Source: Actinoplanes sp040639655
GTDB lineage: Bacteria > Actinomycetota > Actinomycetes > Mycobacteriales > Micromonosporaceae
DNA: 64,000 nt
Assembly: GCF_040639655.1 (NCBI RefSeq)
Contig: NZ_JBFAAI010000033.1
Location: 1-64,000 of the forward strand
Reading direction: 5' to 3'
Both the position numbers and the translations under genes were made by a program. Positions 63,157 through 64,000 of the stretch are shown here, in pieces (the first letter of the stretch is position 1; each line of letters begins with the position of its first letter). The notes beneath the pieces are model-generated. The model was given only the letters and a program-made list of their open reading frames with translations. It did not search any database and was not told the origin of the DNA.

Positions 63157-64000
63157 ATGTCGCAATGTGCACCGGTTCGGTCTGGAGCAGCCCGGTCGGG
63201 CGCGTACCGGAGACTGGTCGCGATCGAACGAGTCCTGCTGGACCCCGAGGCCCGCACGTTCAGCCGGGTGCTGGCACCCGGCGGGTCCGGTTCGCTGCTG
63301 CTCGATGTCACGGTGGCGGCCGGTGCCCGGGTGCCGGCCCGGCTGATCCACCGCTTCGATGTGTCCGGAACCGCCGACCGGACCGTGCGTGGCGCTGCGA
63401 CGGAGGTCGACCGGCGTGAACCCCTGCGCCTCAGCCCTCCGCTGCGGGGCAACGGATACGCCGTGTACGGATGCTGCCGCCCGCCGTTCGTGCACCGCCT
63501 GGCCGTCATGGAACTCGGCGGCAGCACGTTCGCGGCCCAGCGGTACGCGATCGACTTCGTCCGGACCAACGGCGGTGTGGCCAGTTACGCCGGTGACCAG
63601 GACCGTAACGAGAGCTACTTCATCTTCGGCGACGGCGTCACGGCGGTGGCCGACGGCCGGGTGCTGGCGGTCCGGGAGGGCGTGCCCGCGAACACGCCGC
63701 AGAAGCTACCGCCCCGCACCGGACCCGGAAACCTGACCGGCAACTTCGTGATCCAGGACCTCGGCGGCGGGGCGTACGCGCTGTACGCCCACATGCAGAG
63801 CGGCAGCCTGCGGGTCCGGCCGGGGGACCGGCTCACCCGTGGGCAGACGATCGGCCTGGTCGGCAACAGTGGCAACTCGACCGAGGCGCACCTGCATTTC
63901 CACGTGGTCGACAGCCCGAACCTGCCGTTGGGCGTGGCCGGCGACAGTGTTCCGTACACGTTCGACCACTTCCGGCTCCAGAACCGGATCACCGGGCTGG
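63157..64000 (+). CDS. M23-family peptidase, cut by the window end
   Basis: An open frame from ATG 63157 (GGGGGAG about seven bases upstream) runs off the window after 281 codons. The first 110 residues form a beta-rich N-terminal domain (FSRVLAPGGSGSLLLDVTVAAGARVPARLIHRFDVSG). The M23 domain follows: VHRLAVMELGGSTFAAQRYAIDFV with the His and Asp ligands, FIFGDGVTAVADGRVLAVREGVPAN, YALYAHMQSGSLRVRPGDRLTRGQTIGLVGNSGNSTEAHLHFHVVDS with the HxH motif. No signal peptide is visible from this start, so it may be cytoplasmic or use an unconventional route. It resembles the other M23 protein here only in the catalytic motifs. Confidence 0.8.
   Translation, partial: MSQCAPVRSGAARSGAYRRLVAIERVLLDPEARTFSRVLAPGGSGSLLLDVTVAAGARVPARLIHRFDVSGTADRTVRGAATEVDRREPLRLSPPLRGNGYAVYGCCRPPFVHRLAVMELGGSTFAAQRYAIDFVRTNGGVASYAGDQDRNESYFIFGDGVTAVADGRVLAVREGVPANTPQKLPPRTGPGNLTGNFVIQDLGGGAYALYAHMQSGSLRVRPGDRLTRGQTIGLVGNSGNSTEAHLHFHVVDSPNLPLGVAGDSVPYTFDHFRLQNRITGL

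Noticed and set aside
1..64000. tRNA, rRNA, insertion sequences or prophage genes
   Set aside because: No cloverleaf-like, rRNA-like, transposase-like or phage structural sequence was recognised on either strand while reading the translated frames and gaps.

Overview
The window is chromosomal DNA of a very GC-rich actinobacterium, most likely an Actinoplanes-like member of the Micromonosporaceae. The evidence is strong third-position GC bias on both strands, frequent GTG starts, many apparently leaderless promoters, Tat-type and lipoprotein signals, secreted polysaccharide-active enzymes with beta-trefoil lectin domains, and large GGDEF-EAL proteins. I see no rRNA, tRNA, insertion sequence, phage or CRISPR array. 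Gene order is that of an ordinary accessory-rich chromosome arm.

Layout. 0-11.5 kb: a secreted LVIVD-type protein; an operon of response regulator, two-domain KaiC-like ATPase and a broken Ser/Thr kinase; a secreted pectate lyase; a flavin monooxygenase divergent from an alpha/beta hydrolase; a GntR regulator divergent from a secreted GH16-like/ricin-lectin enzyme with a repeated operator array between them; and an APH-like kinase. 11.5-27.8 kb: SDR enzymes, two short tandem-repeat tracts, a frameshifted GGDEF-EAL gene, a WYL regulator, an ArsR-M23 peptidase pair, a patatin, an F420-type PPOX protein, an SGNH hydrolase, an Fe-S photolyase, an intact PAS-GGDEF-EAL protein, a ketosteroid-isomerase-like protein behind a KstR-type operator, and a membrane metallophosphoesterase. 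27.9-44 kb: an APC permease with a 31-residue miniprotein, a membrane Ser/Thr kinase with a CBM2-like ectodomain, SUKH and YdjM-like proteins, an SDR/LysR divergon, a SCO6745 protein, a PLP amino-acid decarboxylase, an LLM oxidoreductase, a PRC-barrel protein, a PadR-DUF1048-DUF1048 operon, small secreted lectin and lamin-tail proteins, a GNAT, and a NYN-LOTUS protein. 44-64 kb: a lipoprotein, DksA/TraR, PAS-EAL, M28 peptidase, a dioxygenase remnant, MsrA, a serine hydrolase, a ComB-like phosphatase, an FGGY kinase, small enzymes, an HATPase and PAS-GAF signalling pair, a MarR/prenyltransferase divergon, AlkB with TetR, an ankyrin protein, a YCII protein, and an M23 peptidase cut by the window end.

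How the genes work together. Three themes recur. The first is extracellular polymer use (pectate lyase, GH16-like enzyme, lectins, M23 and M28 peptidases), with local control sites. The second is second-messenger and phospho-signalling (three c-di-GMP proteins, RR-KaiC, Ser/Thr kinases, HATPase and PAS-GAF). The third is oxidation of hydrophobic substrates (AlkB, FMO, LLM, KSI-like), each tied to a TetR/KstR-type or other local operator. Several genes are visibly decaying: the kinase N-terminus, the frameshifted GGDEF-EAL, the dioxygenase C-terminus, and an SRPBCC protein with an internal deletion.

Coordinates follow starts that I re-chose from ribosome binding sites, leaderless -10 boxes and domain boundaries. 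No database search was possible, so family names rest on motif recognition.
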